Below, piece after piece: positions 52,349 through 60,212 of a stretch of DNA of 64,000 nt. The stretch's first letter is position 1. Each line of letters opens with the position of its first letter. Under the pieces are notes generated by a model. It did not search any database and was not told the DNA's origin. It saw only the letters and a list, made by a program, of their open reading frames with translations. The position numbers and the translations under genes are program-made. This stretch comes from Mesorhizobium sp. LMG 17147. GTDB taxonomy: Bacteria; Pseudomonadota; Alphaproteobacteria; Rhizobiales; Rhizobiaceae. The DNA is taken from the NCBI RefSeq assembly GCF_024297145.1, contig NZ_JANCTC010000004.1, positions 301,481-365,480 of the forward strand, given 5' to 3'.

Positions 52349-52494
52349 GCCTCCCTCTGGCCTGCCGGCCATCTCCCCCACTTGGGGGGAGATTGGCAGC
52401 CTCGGCGCTGCGCTCTTCCTGCAACATTGGCGAAGGCCAAGATGGCGGCCGATCTACCCCCTCGTGGAGATGTCCGGCAGGACAGAGAGGGGCG
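52349..52494. repeat. inverted-repeat element (REP-like)
   Basis: An imperfect inverse pair built on CCTCCCTCTGGCC...GGCCATCTCCCCC on the left and GGAGATGTCCGGCAGGACAGAG on the right, with an internal hairpin. It is related in style to 38825-38937. It fills most of the gap between DUF3126 and the next gene; the rest shows nothing. Confidence 0.6.
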
Positions 52495-52528
52495 CGAAGG
52501 ATCGCTACGGAACGGCTCGTTTCGTTGC

Positions 52529-53260
52529 TTACCGCCCGGTCTTCAGCACACGCGCTGCCTCGCCCAAAATCGCTGCATCGAGCGCCTGCCAGTCGCTCAG
52601 GAATTCCCGGGGGAAGCGGTAGGTGAGGCTGAGATTGTCGCCGACCAGGATGTCGCGCTCGCAGGGCGCTAGCGATTCGTCCGCGCTCGGGCCGCTCAGG
52701 CAGCGTGCGACAAACGGATCCTTGCCGGGGCGGTCGGCGACCGCCAGCACTTCGTTGAGATAGCCTGACTTTTCGCTGAAGGCGTAAAGCGTCGTGCCGC
52801 CAGGGCCGGGCGTACCCGGCTTGGCAATCAGCGCACTGTAGATCGGCGCGAAGCGGCCGCTCATGTCGCGCGACATCATCTGCGGCTCGAACGACAGGAA
52901 GACGATGTCCTTGCTGGGTCCGGTGTGGTTGAAGTCGTTGCGGGCAGCCTCGCTGTAGCCGTCCATCTCGGGATAGCGCAGATAGAGGTCGAGCCGCGAG
53001 GCGATGCCGTCGCGCCGGGCCTGGGCAAAGCGGATGACATTGGCCGGCACGGCGATGACGTTGTTGCCGATGACGACCTTGTGGACCGTGGTGTCGTCGG
53101 TGTACCCGGCCATGGCGATCGAGCGGCCGAACCATTTGCCGCCGAGGCTGATCGCCACGGAAAGCAGCGCCAGCGTCGCGAACGCATAAAACACCCGCTT
53201 CATCAGCGTCGAATCGACGACGCTGAGTTGCGGGCCCTCTGTGGCGGCTGCCTGCTTCAT
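52529..53260 (-). CDS. membrane-anchored hypothetical protein
   Basis: A 243-residue protein with one membrane segment (about 25-47, VFYAFATLALLSVAISLGG). The large part after it is presumably periplasmic, with VIGNNVIAVPANVIRF and a Cys pair in ARCLSGPSADESLAPCERD. I do not recognise a known domain. GAGGG directly before the ATG at 53260 decides among three nearby in-frame ATGs. It is divergent from the following small membrane protein gene, with 120 bp between them. Confidence 0.72.
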   Translation of the reverse strand: MKQAAATEGPQLSVVDSTLMKRVFYAFATLALLSVAISLGGKWFGRSIAMAGYTDDTTVHKVVIGNNVIAVPANVIRFAQARRDGIASRLDLYLRYPEMDGYSEAARNDFNHTGPSKDIVFLSFEPQMMSRDMSGRFAPIYSALIAKPGTPGPGGTTLYAFSEKSGYLNEVLAVADRPGKDPFVARCLSGPSADESLAPCERDILVGDNLSLTYRFPREFLSDWQALDAAILGEAARVLKTGR

Positions 53261-53380
53261 CGCGACCCTCATTTGCCGTCTCATCGGGTGTACCTGAGCG
53301 GCACATCTCGGCGCGGCACGGCTCTTGCTTCGCAGCTTTTGCGGACGACTGTGCGATTTCATGGTAAACGGAGAGTAAAG

Positions 53381-53725
53381 ATGGGGCCGGTCGAACAAAT
53401 CATATTCAGTTTTATGGCTGGGCTGACGGCTTGCGGCCTGGCCGGATCGGCGATGGAGCTGATCGCCGGCCGTAGGCTGGCCTTCGTCCAGCCCTATGTA
53501 TCGTCGAAGCACATGCTGCGCTCGCTCGCCGCGACGGCTTGCGCTGGGCCGTTGATGTTCGCCAACGAGGCGCTGGACGCCTGGCGCGAGCGTCGCATCT
53601 CGGTGCTGGGGCTGATCTCCTGCGGCTGTACGGCGACCATCTGGGCGCTGGCGCTGGGCATGGTGGTGATCGCCATTGCGTCCTGGGCGGCTTCGCTTCT
53701 AGGGTCTGGCAGCTTGTCGGTGTGA
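53381..53725 (+). CDS. small inner-membrane protein
   Basis: A 114-residue protein with two strong membrane segments (about 8-25 and 80-105, the latter TIWALALGMVVIAIASWAASLL). A basic loop (ALDAWRERRIS) lies between. The family is not recognised; it is common in style among rhizobial hypothetical proteins. GGAGAGTAAAG precedes the ATG. The gamma carbonic anhydrase gene starts 18 nt after its stop, so the two probably form an operon. Confidence 0.75.
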   Translation: MGPVEQIIFSFMAGLTACGLAGSAMELIAGRRLAFVQPYVSSKHMLRSLAATACAGPLMFANEALDAWRERRISVLGLISCGCTATIWALALGMVVIAIASWAASLLGSGSLSV

Positions 53726-53743
53726 GACGATCTGGAGACAGCA

Positions 53744-54271
53744 ATGCCGATCTACGCGATTGACGGAAAAGCGCCCGCCTTCGAGGACGTCGACAGCAAC
53801 TGGATCGCGCCCGATGCCACGCTGATCGGCAATATCAGGATCGGCCGCAATGCCGGCTTCTGGTTCGGCGTCGTTATCCGCGGCGACGACGAACCGATCG
53901 TCGTCGGCGCCGACACCAACGTGCAGGAGCATGCAATCATGCACACCGACGCCGGCTTTCCGCTGACCGTCGGCCAAGGCTGCACGATCGGCCACCGTGC
54001 CTTGCTGCATGGCTGCACGATCGGCGACAACAGCCTGATCGGCATGGGCGCCATCGTGCTGAACGGCGCGAAGATCGGTAACAACTCGCTGGTCGGGGCC
54101 GGCGCGCTGGTCACCGAAGGTAAGCAATTCCCCGACAATTCGCTGATTGTCGGCTCCCCCGCGCGCGTCGTCAGAACGCTCGACGAAGCCGCAATCGCCA
54201 GGCTGCGCGCCTCGGCCGCGCATTATGTGGCCAACGGCAGGCGATTCAGGGCTGGGCTGAAGAAGGTCTAG
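53744..54271 (+). CDS. gamma carbonic anhydrase family protein
   Basis: A 175-residue left-handed beta-helix protein. The zinc-ligand pattern of the family is present: DDEPIVVGADTNVQEHAIMH with one His pair and CTIGHRALLHGCTIG with another. Hexapeptide repeats run from about 15 to 150. Many members are active carbonic anhydrases, others (PaaY/YrdA type) act as thioesterases or have no known activity. The ending LRASAAHYVANGRRFRAGL is the typical C-terminal helix. It is trimeric in known members. Confidence 0.9.
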   Translation: MPIYAIDGKAPAFEDVDSNWIAPDATLIGNIRIGRNAGFWFGVVIRGDDEPIVVGADTNVQEHAIMHTDAGFPLTVGQGCTIGHRALLHGCTIGDNSLIGMGAIVLNGAKIGNNSLVGAGALVTEGKQFPDNSLIVGSPARVVRTLDEAAIARLRASAAHYVANGRRFRAGLKKV

Positions 54272-54279
54272 CCGATCCA

Positions 54280-54297
54280 GAAATGGTGGAGCCGGCC
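54280..54297. repeat. 18-nt direct repeat, left copy
   Basis: GAAATGGTGGAGCCGGCC is identical to 57404-57421. The two copies bracket the SDR/MFS/LysR genes. The reverse complement resembles the CCA-bearing end of a tRNA gene, but no tRNA is present here. Confidence 0.65.
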
Positions 54298-54328
54298 TTG
54301 GGATACCGAAAGCATAGCCCCTTCCAAG

Positions 54329-55075
54329 TCAAACCGGCTGGGCGGTCGGCCGGAACAAGATCTCGTTGATATCGACGTCGTCGGGCTCGTTGATCGCGAA
54401 GGCGACCGTGCGGGCAAACGTATCTGGCCCCACGGCGATCTTGCTCACGAAGTCCCTGGTGTCGTGCTGGATATCCTTCTCGCTGATGTGCTCAAGCAAC
54501 TCTGTGGTGACAGCGCCCGGCGAGATCACCGTGGTGCGGATGTTGTAGGGTTTCACCTCCTTCCGCAGACCCTCGGACAGCGCACGCACGGCGAACTTGG
54601 TGGCGCAATAGACCGCCGCACCCGGGTCGACCACATGGCCGTATACGGACGAGACATTGATAATGTGCCCCGATCGCTGCTCCTTCATGTACGGAAGCGC
54701 GGCCGCGATGCCGTAAAGAACGCCCTTGATGTTGACGTCGATCATCTGGTCCCATTCGTCGACCTTGAGCCGTTCGAGCGGGGCCAACGGCATGAGGCCC
54801 GCATTGTTGAGCATCACGTCGATGCGGCCGAATTCCCGGACCGCCGTGTTCACCAGGTTCTGGACCTGGCCGGCGTCGGTGACGTCCGTAGTGACGGCCT
54901 TGGCTTTGAGCCCAGCGGCGGTCAGTTCCTGGACAAGGGCGTCGATGCGGTGTGACCGGCGTGCACCCAGGACCACGGAAGCGCCTCGCGCGGCAAGATG
55001 GCGTGCCGTCGCTTCACCGAGGCCGCTGCTGGCACCGGTGATGACGACGACCTTGTTCTCGATTCCTTCGGACAT
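54329..55075 (-). CDS. SDR family oxidoreductase
   Basis: A 248-residue classical short-chain dehydrogenase. [15 protein letters not shown] (13-27) binds NAD(P), NNAG follows near residue 90, and the active site is Ser in NVSSVYG with YCATK (Tyr and Lys). The YdfG/clavulanate-dehydrogenase-like C-terminus ([23 protein letters not shown]) is typical. The substrate is unknown. It lies 30 nt downstream of the MFS gene on the same strand, forming a regulated pair controlled by the divergent LysR. Confidence 0.9.
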   Translation of the reverse strand: MSEGIENKVVVITGASSGLGEATARHLAARGASVVLGARRSHRIDALVQELTAAGLKAKAVTTDVTDAGQVQNLVNTAVREFGRIDVMLNNAGLMPLAPLERLKVDEWDQMIDVNIKGVLYGIAAALPYMKEQRSGHIINVSSVYGHVVDPGAAVYCATKFAVRALSEGLRKEVKPYNIRTTVISPGAVTTELLEHISEKDIQHDTRDFVSKIAVGPDTFARTVAFAINEPDDVDINEILFRPTAQPV

Positions 55076-55105
55076 GAGATTCTCCTGGACAAGAATTGAA
55101 AGAGT

Positions 55106-56293
55106 TCAGGTGCGGGGGCCGGCCGAGGCGGCGAGCAGGGCCGAACCCGTGAGCAGGACGGCGGCGAGAAGGAAGGCGCTCCACCAGCCGGCCGCGTCGA
55201 ACAGCAGGCCTCCCGCGATAGCGCCGCCCGCGATCGCGAACTGGATCAGGGCGACCTGGAGTCCGCCCCCGGCCTCCAGGTCTTCAGGGATGAGCGTGGT
55301 CATCCAGGTGTTCCACGCCACCGGGATCGGGGTCGCGAACAGTCCCCAAAGAACCAGCAGGCCGGCCGTGGCGCGTGCAAACGGTCCAAAGGCAATCAGC
55401 AGTAGAGCGAAGACCGCGAGTGCACTCGGCAGCCCGATCAGCACGGCTGTGAGGTGCCGCCGGAGTATGAGGCCGATGATCGACAGTCCCGCCAGGCCGC
55501 CGAGGCCGACGCCCAACAGAGCCATTGAGAGGGTGTTGACCTCGAGGCCCGTCACGTTTTCCAGAAACGACCGCAGGTAGATCGAGAGCGCGTTCTGCCC
55601 GATGAACGCGAGCCCGGTTGCGCCCATGCCGATGGCGAATCTGCGATTCCGCAGCAAGCGGAACATGCTCGACACCGAGGCGGCCTCCATCGGTGGCATC
55701 TTCGGGAGAACGGCCAACTGCCACACGAGCGCCGCAAGGCCGATGGGGACAGTGACGAAAAAGGTTCCCCGCCATCCGATCAGCGATCCGAGGAAGCTGC
55801 CGACGGGCGCGGCGATCACCAATGCGAACGCAGTGCCACCCTGGAGCAAGGCAATGGCCTTGGGCAGGTCGGGTCCCGGGGCCAAGCGGGCCAGAATGGC
55901 CGTCGACAGTGACCAGAAACCGCCGATCGCGATGCCGACCAGCGCCCGCCCGGCCAGGAAGACTAGGAAGTTGGGAGCAACCGCCACCGCCAGGCTCGAT
56001 GCGGCCAGCACTGCCGTATGGAGCAGAACCACCGTCCGTCGATCGACGTTTCGCAACAGCGAGTTGCCGAAGAGGCTGGTAACCACGGCGAAGAATCCGG
56101 ATACCGCGATTGCCTGGCCGGCCTGACCCTCGGAGACGGCCAGATCCTGAGCGATCGGGGTGAGCAGGCTCACCGGCAGGAACTCCAGTCCGACTAGAAG
56201 GAAGGTCAGCAGCGACAGGCAGACCAACGCAGACCATGGGGTCGTCGTGTTGTCAGCAACGGCGGCCTCGCCCAGCGCGAGTTCAATGGTCAT
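55106..56293 (-). CDS. MFS transporter
   Basis: A 395-residue transporter with about 12 membrane segments. It is of the sugar-efflux/arabinose-polymer (PbuE/YdhP-like) group: LLVGLEFLPVSLLTPIAQDLAVSEGQAGQAIAVSGFFAVV at the first two segments, NVDRRTVVLLHTAVL in the loop 2-3 motif and ALVGIAIGGFWSLSTAILARL next. It probably exports a small molecule processed by the SDR. It is divergent from a LysR gene with 96 bp between the starts. Confidence 0.9.
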   Translation of the reverse strand: MTIELALGEAAVADNTTTPWSALVCLSLLTFLLVGLEFLPVSLLTPIAQDLAVSEGQAGQAIAVSGFFAVVTSLFGNSLLRNVDRRTVVLLHTAVLAASSLAVAVAPNFLVFLAGRALVGIAIGGFWSLSTAILARLAPGPDLPKAIALLQGGTAFALVIAAPVGSFLGSLIGWRGTFFVTVPIGLAALVWQLAVLPKMPPMEAASVSSMFRLLRNRRFAIGMGATGLAFIGQNALSIYLRSFLENVTGLEVNTLSMALLGVGLGGLAGLSIIGLILRRHLTAVLIGLPSALAVFALLLIAFGPFARATAGLLVLWGLFATPIPVAWNTWMTTLIPEDLEAGGGLQVALIQFAIAGGAIAGGLLFDAAGWWSAFLLAAVLLTGSALLAASAGPRT

Positions 56294-56389
56294 AAGGCAG
56301 TCTCCTGTCCGTTCCCGAACTAAGTAGTCGGGCTGGCCAAATGCGACTAGCGGGTATAATTTTGATGTGGTTGTGAATGAGGCTCATCA
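56294..56389. promoter_or_regulatory. divergent promoter between MFS and LysR genes
   Basis: An AT-rich TATAATTTTGATG lies 25-45 bp before the LysR start. The short dyad ACTAAGTAGT is a possible LysR contact. This arrangement is typical of LysR-controlled divergent pairs. Confidence 0.5.
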
Positions 56390-57286
56390 ATGCCACGCGA
56401 CGAGTTCGCCGAAATGCGCGCGTTCCTGGAGATCACCCGGACGCGGAGCTTCACCCGAGCAGCCGCCAAGCTCGGCGTCACTCCTTCGGCTCTTAGCCAC
56501 ACCATCAAGTCGCTGGAGTCGCGGCTTGGCGTCCGTCTTCTGTCTCGCACCACGCGCGACGTGGCCCCGACGGCGGCCGGTCAACGCCTCAAGGAAGGCA
56601 TCGAACCGCATTTCGAAGGCATCGCGGCTGAGGTCAGCGCTCTGGGCGTGCTGCGCGACAGGCCGTCCGGCAACATTCGCCTGGTGTGCACCGACGATTC
56701 GGTCGACATTGTCTTCCGCGCCCGGCTGCCAAAGTTCCTGAGCGACTTCCCCGATATCAATGTCGAGCTGGTGGTCGATAACGCCTTCACCAACATCGTC
56801 GAGCGCCAGTTCGACGCCGGTGTTCGGCTGGGCGAGTCCATTGCCCGGGACATGGTAGCCGTGCGCATCGGAGCCGACGTGACCTACACTGTCGTCGGCT
56901 CACGCCGTTACTTCGCCCACCGGACACCGCCGCAGACGCCGCAGGAGCTGACCGACCATAACTGCATCAACTACCGGCTGCCGACGTCAGGATCGGTCTA
57001 TGCATGGGAATTGCGGGAAGGAGCGCGCGAGTTCAGTGCTCGGGTCGAGGGGCAACTGACGCTTAACAACATGGGGCCGGCGATCCAGGCCGCGCTTGAC
57101 GGAGTGGGCTTGGCCTATCTACCGCGCGAACTCGTCCTGCCACATATTGAGAGTGGCCTTCTTCAGGAAGTCCTGACCAAATGGTGCCCGACGTTCCAGG
57201 GTTACCACCTGTACTATCCAAGCCGACGCCATCCCTCTCCGGCGTTTTCCGCCTTTGTCGACGCGTTCCGTATCAGGGGCAAGTAA
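56390..57286 (+). CDS. LysR family transcriptional regulator
   Basis: A 298-residue LTTR. Residues 1-65 form the winged helix-turn-helix: MRAFLEITRTRSFTRAAAKLGVTPSALSHTIKSLESRLGVRLLSRTTR. The effector-binding domain from about 90 reads NIRLVCTDDSVDIVFRARLPKFLSDFPDINVELV and has the two-lobe pattern. The ATG at 56390 is the only start with the full helix. It probably activates or represses the divergent MFS/SDR pair in response to a small ligand. Confidence 0.93.
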   Translation: MPRDEFAEMRAFLEITRTRSFTRAAAKLGVTPSALSHTIKSLESRLGVRLLSRTTRDVAPTAAGQRLKEGIEPHFEGIAAEVSALGVLRDRPSGNIRLVCTDDSVDIVFRARLPKFLSDFPDINVELVVDNAFTNIVERQFDAGVRLGESIARDMVAVRIGADVTYTVVGSRRYFAHRTPPQTPQELTDHNCINYRLPTSGSVYAWELREGAREFSARVEGQLTLNNMGPAIQAALDGVGLAYLPRELVLPHIESGLLQEVLTKWCPTFQGYHLYYPSRRHPSPAFSAFVDAFRIRGK

Positions 57287-57403
57287 CAGCGTTTCGACGG
57301 CAAACGGCAGCTCATATTCCACAAACGATCGTGAGACAGCTTGGATGACGAAGCGCAGTTGGAGGCAAAGCCGAGATAACTGTATCGAGATGTTGTTCCG
57401 CCG

Positions 57404-57421
57404 GAAATGGTGGAGCCGGCC
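57404..57421. repeat. 18-nt direct repeat, right copy
   Basis: It is identical to 54280-54297. Here the last ten bases are also the left arm of the hairpin at 57412-57440. Confidence 0.65.
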
Positions 57422-57487
57422 CGGGGACGGGGCCGGCTCCTAAACCCGGTCGTTGGGGACGGGGAGGGTGGGGACTCGACCGGGTTT
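57412..57487. other. two hairpins, the second with a G-quadruplex-type loop
   Basis: Hairpin 1 has perfect 10-bp arms (57412-57421, 57431-57440). Hairpin 2 has perfect 11-bp arms (57442-57452, 57477-57487) around a loop of GGGG-AC-GGGG-A-GGG-T-GGGG. The rest of 57287-57587 holds only the dispersed repeat; no gene. Confidence 0.7.
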
Positions 57488-57489
57488 CT

Positions 57490-57582
57490 CCTAAAGCGCG
57501 AAGTCATGCGACGCACTTAACCTCTGTTTTATGCATGTCGTTATCCCAAAACCGCTACGCGCTTTTGGGCGACATGCATTGG
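57490..57582 (-). repeat. Rhizobiales dispersed repeat, copy B
   Basis: The minus strand aligns with copy A at 51941-52046: CCAATGCATGTCGCCCAAAA, the AGCGGTTTTGGGATAACGACATGCAT core, then GTGCGTCGCAT. It ends 6 nt before the stop of the BTLCP gene. Confidence 0.75.
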
Positions 57583-57587
57583 CGTCC

Positions 57588-58196
57588 TCAGCGGACGCTG
57601 GCGACCGCGTCGGAGCGGCCGTCGTTGATCGTCACCCAGGCGCCGGAATTCCGCTCGGACTGGCGCTTCAGATAGGTGTAGCCGGTATTGGTCCAGGACA
57701 GCACCTTGGGTTGGAGATTGTCGAGGATGAACTCGCCAAGACTGGTGCGCACGGTCAGCACCGCATGGCCGTCGCCGTTGCGCTGGCGCACGACCGTCAT
57801 CAGCAGATCGCCGGCCGGCACGCCGATGCTCATCAGCTCGCGCCGCTTTTCCAGCGCATAGTCCTCGCAGTCGCCGACGCCGTTATTGGGAAAGGACCAG
57901 ACTTCCTCCTTGCCCCACATTTCCATGTCGGTGCGCGGCGCGACCTTGCTGTTGACCGAATTGTTGATCTTGACGATCGTCGCCCACAGCTTGCGGGTGA
58001 GCTCGACGGGTGCCCCGCCAGGCGTCCTCTGATTGCATTCGCGCGGAAGCTGCTGGCACAATTCGTAGTGACCGACCGGCTGTGTGGTGCGGCCGCCGGT
58101 GTGCATGAAGGCCGGCTCCGCCGCGTTTGCAGTCCCCCAGCCGAAAAGCTGCATCGCTATTGCCGCCAGCAACAGCTTGCCCCTCATCCTGTTCAT
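57588..58196 (-). CDS. transglutaminase-like cysteine peptidase (BTLCP/DUF920)
   Basis: A 202-residue exported protein with a signal peptide (LLLAAIAMQLFGWGTANA). The catalytic triad of the bacterial transglutaminase-like family is visible: Cys in GVGDCEDYALEKRREL, His in GDGHAVLTVRTSLGEFILDN, then Asp. Family members are periplasmic and often encoded near type I secretion and adhesin genes (LapG-like), none of which is seen here. The start at 58196 has an AT-rich 250-bp upstream region. Confidence 0.9.
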   Translation of the reverse strand: MNRMRGKLLLAAIAMQLFGWGTANAAEPAFMHTGGRTTQPVGHYELCQQLPRECNQRTPGGAPVELTRKLWATIVKINNSVNSKVAPRTDMEMWGKEEVWSFPNNGVGDCEDYALEKRRELMSIGVPAGDLLMTVVRQRNGDGHAVLTVRTSLGEFILDNLQPKVLSWTNTGYTYLKRQSERNSGAWVTINDGRSDAVASVR

Positions 58197-58446
58197 TATT
58201 CCGTCTCCCCGTTTGAGGAGACAATGACACGGCTGGATTTATTTGACGCAAAAGCGCGAAGTAGACATTAAGTAAAACGCCAATAGAATAAACCTAAAAT
58301 TTGATGCAATTGAGTATAGAATTGTTTAAGGATTCCAGCCGGGCATGTTCCCATGCTTCGTTGCACCGTTCGAACAGCTAGGATGGCGGGACGGAGGGCG
58401 CGAAGGATCGCCAGCCTCGCTTCCCGATGGCGCTAACGCTTCCGCG

Positions 58447-59073
58447 TCAGCCGCGCGGTGAGCTGAATTCGGTATCGAGCGTTTCGGGGCGCTGGATGAC
58501 GGCGAACTCGATGGCGATGCCATCTTCGAAATGGCGCACCACCTGGCCGCGCATGGTGCCCAGCGTCACCTGGACGCCGATGGCCGGCTTGACGTCGATC
58601 TCGATCGCCGCGCCCGACAGCGACAGGTCGATGATGCGGCACTGGTACTGGCGTCCGTCGGCAAGCTGCAGCACGCTCGTCGGGTTGCGCGGCGCGACGC
58701 GTTCATGGCGACGGTCTTCCGGCAGGTCGAGCTCGTGCTTGTTGGCAAGCCAGGTCAGTTGCGCGGCGAGCTTGTCCCTCTTGCGCTCCGACGCGATGAC
58801 GGTCATCGCAAAGCCATCCTGCAAAGTGCGGGTAATGACGCCCTCGATGCGTCCGATATGATCGATATAGGCAATGACCTTTTCGCCAGCCAGGCCGGCG
58901 CGCTCGGTGCGCAGCGAAACGTTGCCGGGCGACATGTCGACCACCTGGCAGGGATGTTCGGTGCGGTCTTCCAGCATGAAGCGTCCGTAAATTTTCACGC
59001 GGACGCGCTGAAAGTTACGCCTTTCAGCTTGGGACGGCGCATGGTCGACCGCCGCTGACCTCATCACTGCCAT
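58447..59073 (-). CDS. protein with two PilZ domains
   Basis: A 208-residue cytoplasmic protein with tandem PilZ domains. Domain 1 has RRNFQRVRV with VVDMSPGNVSL, and domain 2 has RRHERVAPRN with IIDLSLSGAAIEI. These are the RxxxR and (D/N)xSxxG c-di-GMP-binding elements, intact in the second; in the first the DxSxxG Gly is offset. Only the second domain may bind c-di-GMP. It probably relays this signal to exopolysaccharide or motility targets. It stands alone. Confidence 0.9.
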   Translation of the reverse strand: MAVMRSAAVDHAPSQAERRNFQRVRVKIYGRFMLEDRTEHPCQVVDMSPGNVSLRTERAGLAGEKVIAYIDHIGRIEGVITRTLQDGFAMTVIASERKRDKLAAQLTWLANKHELDLPEDRRHERVAPRNPTSVLQLADGRQYQCRIIDLSLSGAAIEIDVKPAIGVQVTLGTMRGQVVRHFEDGIAIEFAVIQRPETLDTEFSSPRG

Positions 59074-59181
59074 ACCCCGTTCGGCATTCCGCGCATGGAT
59101 GCGGGGAATTTCAGCGGAAAACTACAACAAAGCAGGTTAACAAAGGGGAAAGCCCGGCGCTGTTGCTTTAAGCTTTGGGCA

Positions 59182-59820
59182 TCATTCCTCGCGTCCGCCG
59201 TCGAAGACGACCAGGTGACGGATGCGGCGGGCGTGGCCGAGCGCCGAAATCGTCTCGGGCGGGTCGAATTCCGACGGGGCGAGCGAGGGAACCTCTATCG
59301 CCGGCCGGTTCTTCAGGAACATCGGCTCCTTGTCGGGATCGACGACACGGATCGAATCGATCAACGCGTCGAAAACCGGGTCCGCGCCCAGCCAGAAGGG
59401 CTTTTCGACGGCGCTTATCACGCCGAGGCAACGCGGGCTCTCTACCCCGCCGTCGAGCGGCAACGCGAGCAGCTCAAACCTGTTGGAGCGGCCATTGCGG
59501 CTGAAACCCTCATAGGTAATGAGGGCTGCCGATTTCAGGTCGAAGACACCGTCGGTGAGCTTCGAGATCAGCCGCTGGTCCTTTTCGCGCCACAGCGAAG
59601 GGAATGAAAACCCCTTGAGTTCGCGGCCATAGACTGCGCAAAGCCTGGTGCCGGCCAGCCGGAACACCGCTTCGCCGCGCGTGTCCTTTTCCAGGATAAA
59701 CGTGTCGGCCAGCAGCGACTTGATGTCGGCCGGTTCGACTTCCGAGCGCTTCGGGGCAGGGCGTCCGTCACGCAACCGGTTCCAATAATGGAACAGCGTG
59801 ATCGATCCGGTCTGGTTCAT
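59182..59820 (-). CDS. PAS-domain protein (PAS_5 type)
   Basis: A 212-residue cytoplasmic protein made of one PAS_5 domain. LFHYWNRLRDGRPAPKRSEVEPADIKSLLADTFILE and the AVFRLAGTRLCAVYGRELKGFSF segment are the family hallmarks, found mainly in alphaproteobacteria. No output domain is attached; it may be a sensor partner for c-di-GMP or general stress regulation, which is inference. It lies 108 bp upstream of the PilZ gene on the same strand, so co-regulation is possible. Confidence 0.87.
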   Translation of the reverse strand: MNQTGSITLFHYWNRLRDGRPAPKRSEVEPADIKSLLADTFILEKDTRGEAVFRLAGTRLCAVYGRELKGFSFPSLWREKDQRLISKLTDGVFDLKSAALITYEGFSRNGRSNRFELLALPLDGGVESPRCLGVISAVEKPFWLGADPVFDALIDSIRVVDPDKEPMFLKNRPAIEVPSLAPSEFDPPETISALGHARRIRHLVVFDGGREE

Positions 59821-60212
59821 GCTAATGCTGCTCCGCGCATTCTGTCTTCTGATGTCCCATCGGTGAACAGAAGGGCGCCCTCCGAAGACCTACATGCGTT
59901 GCGGAGCAGGATGCGTGCCAGCATCGTTAATACTTGTTCACGGGTCGGGGCGGTTAAGGTTAACAACTGGTTTACGTTGCGCGTCTGCCAGCCCTGTGGC
60001 ACACCAAAACCACTCCAGAAGCGGTCGTTTTGCGACGATCGGCAGCACTTCAGTCAAGAGTTCAGGGGGAGCAAGGGGGCTCGACCAGCCGTTCAAGGGA
60101 AACCTTGGACGGCTTCTTTTTTGATTCGGGCCTGCCGATTCGCCGTTTGTGATTCGGTTGGCCGTGATCTACATGCTCGCGAAGTCCAATCCAGCGACTG
60201 AGTGCAAGCCAT
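59821..60212. other. gene-free divergent region with strong terminator
   Basis: No coding frame with a ribosome binding site was found. An intrinsic terminator at 60088-60122 suggests a plus-strand transcript ends here before the rhomboid gene. Confidence 0.55.
60088..60122 (+). terminator. strong intrinsic terminator without upstream gene
   Basis: An 11-bp stem (60088-60098 with 60103-60113, one G-U) has a GAAA tetraloop and is followed by TTCTTTTTT. No plus-strand gene precedes it for several kilobases, so it ends an undetected RNA or attenuates rhomboid transcription. Confidence 0.75.

Noticed and set aside
54280..54370. tRNA gene suggested by a CCA-like end
   Set aside because: No acceptor-stem partner, D-arm or anticodon arm can be formed on the minus strand.
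59788..60201. 137-codon plus-strand frame across the PAS/rhomboid gap
   Set aside because: It has no ribosome binding site, reads through the terminator at 60088-60122 and shows no domain.
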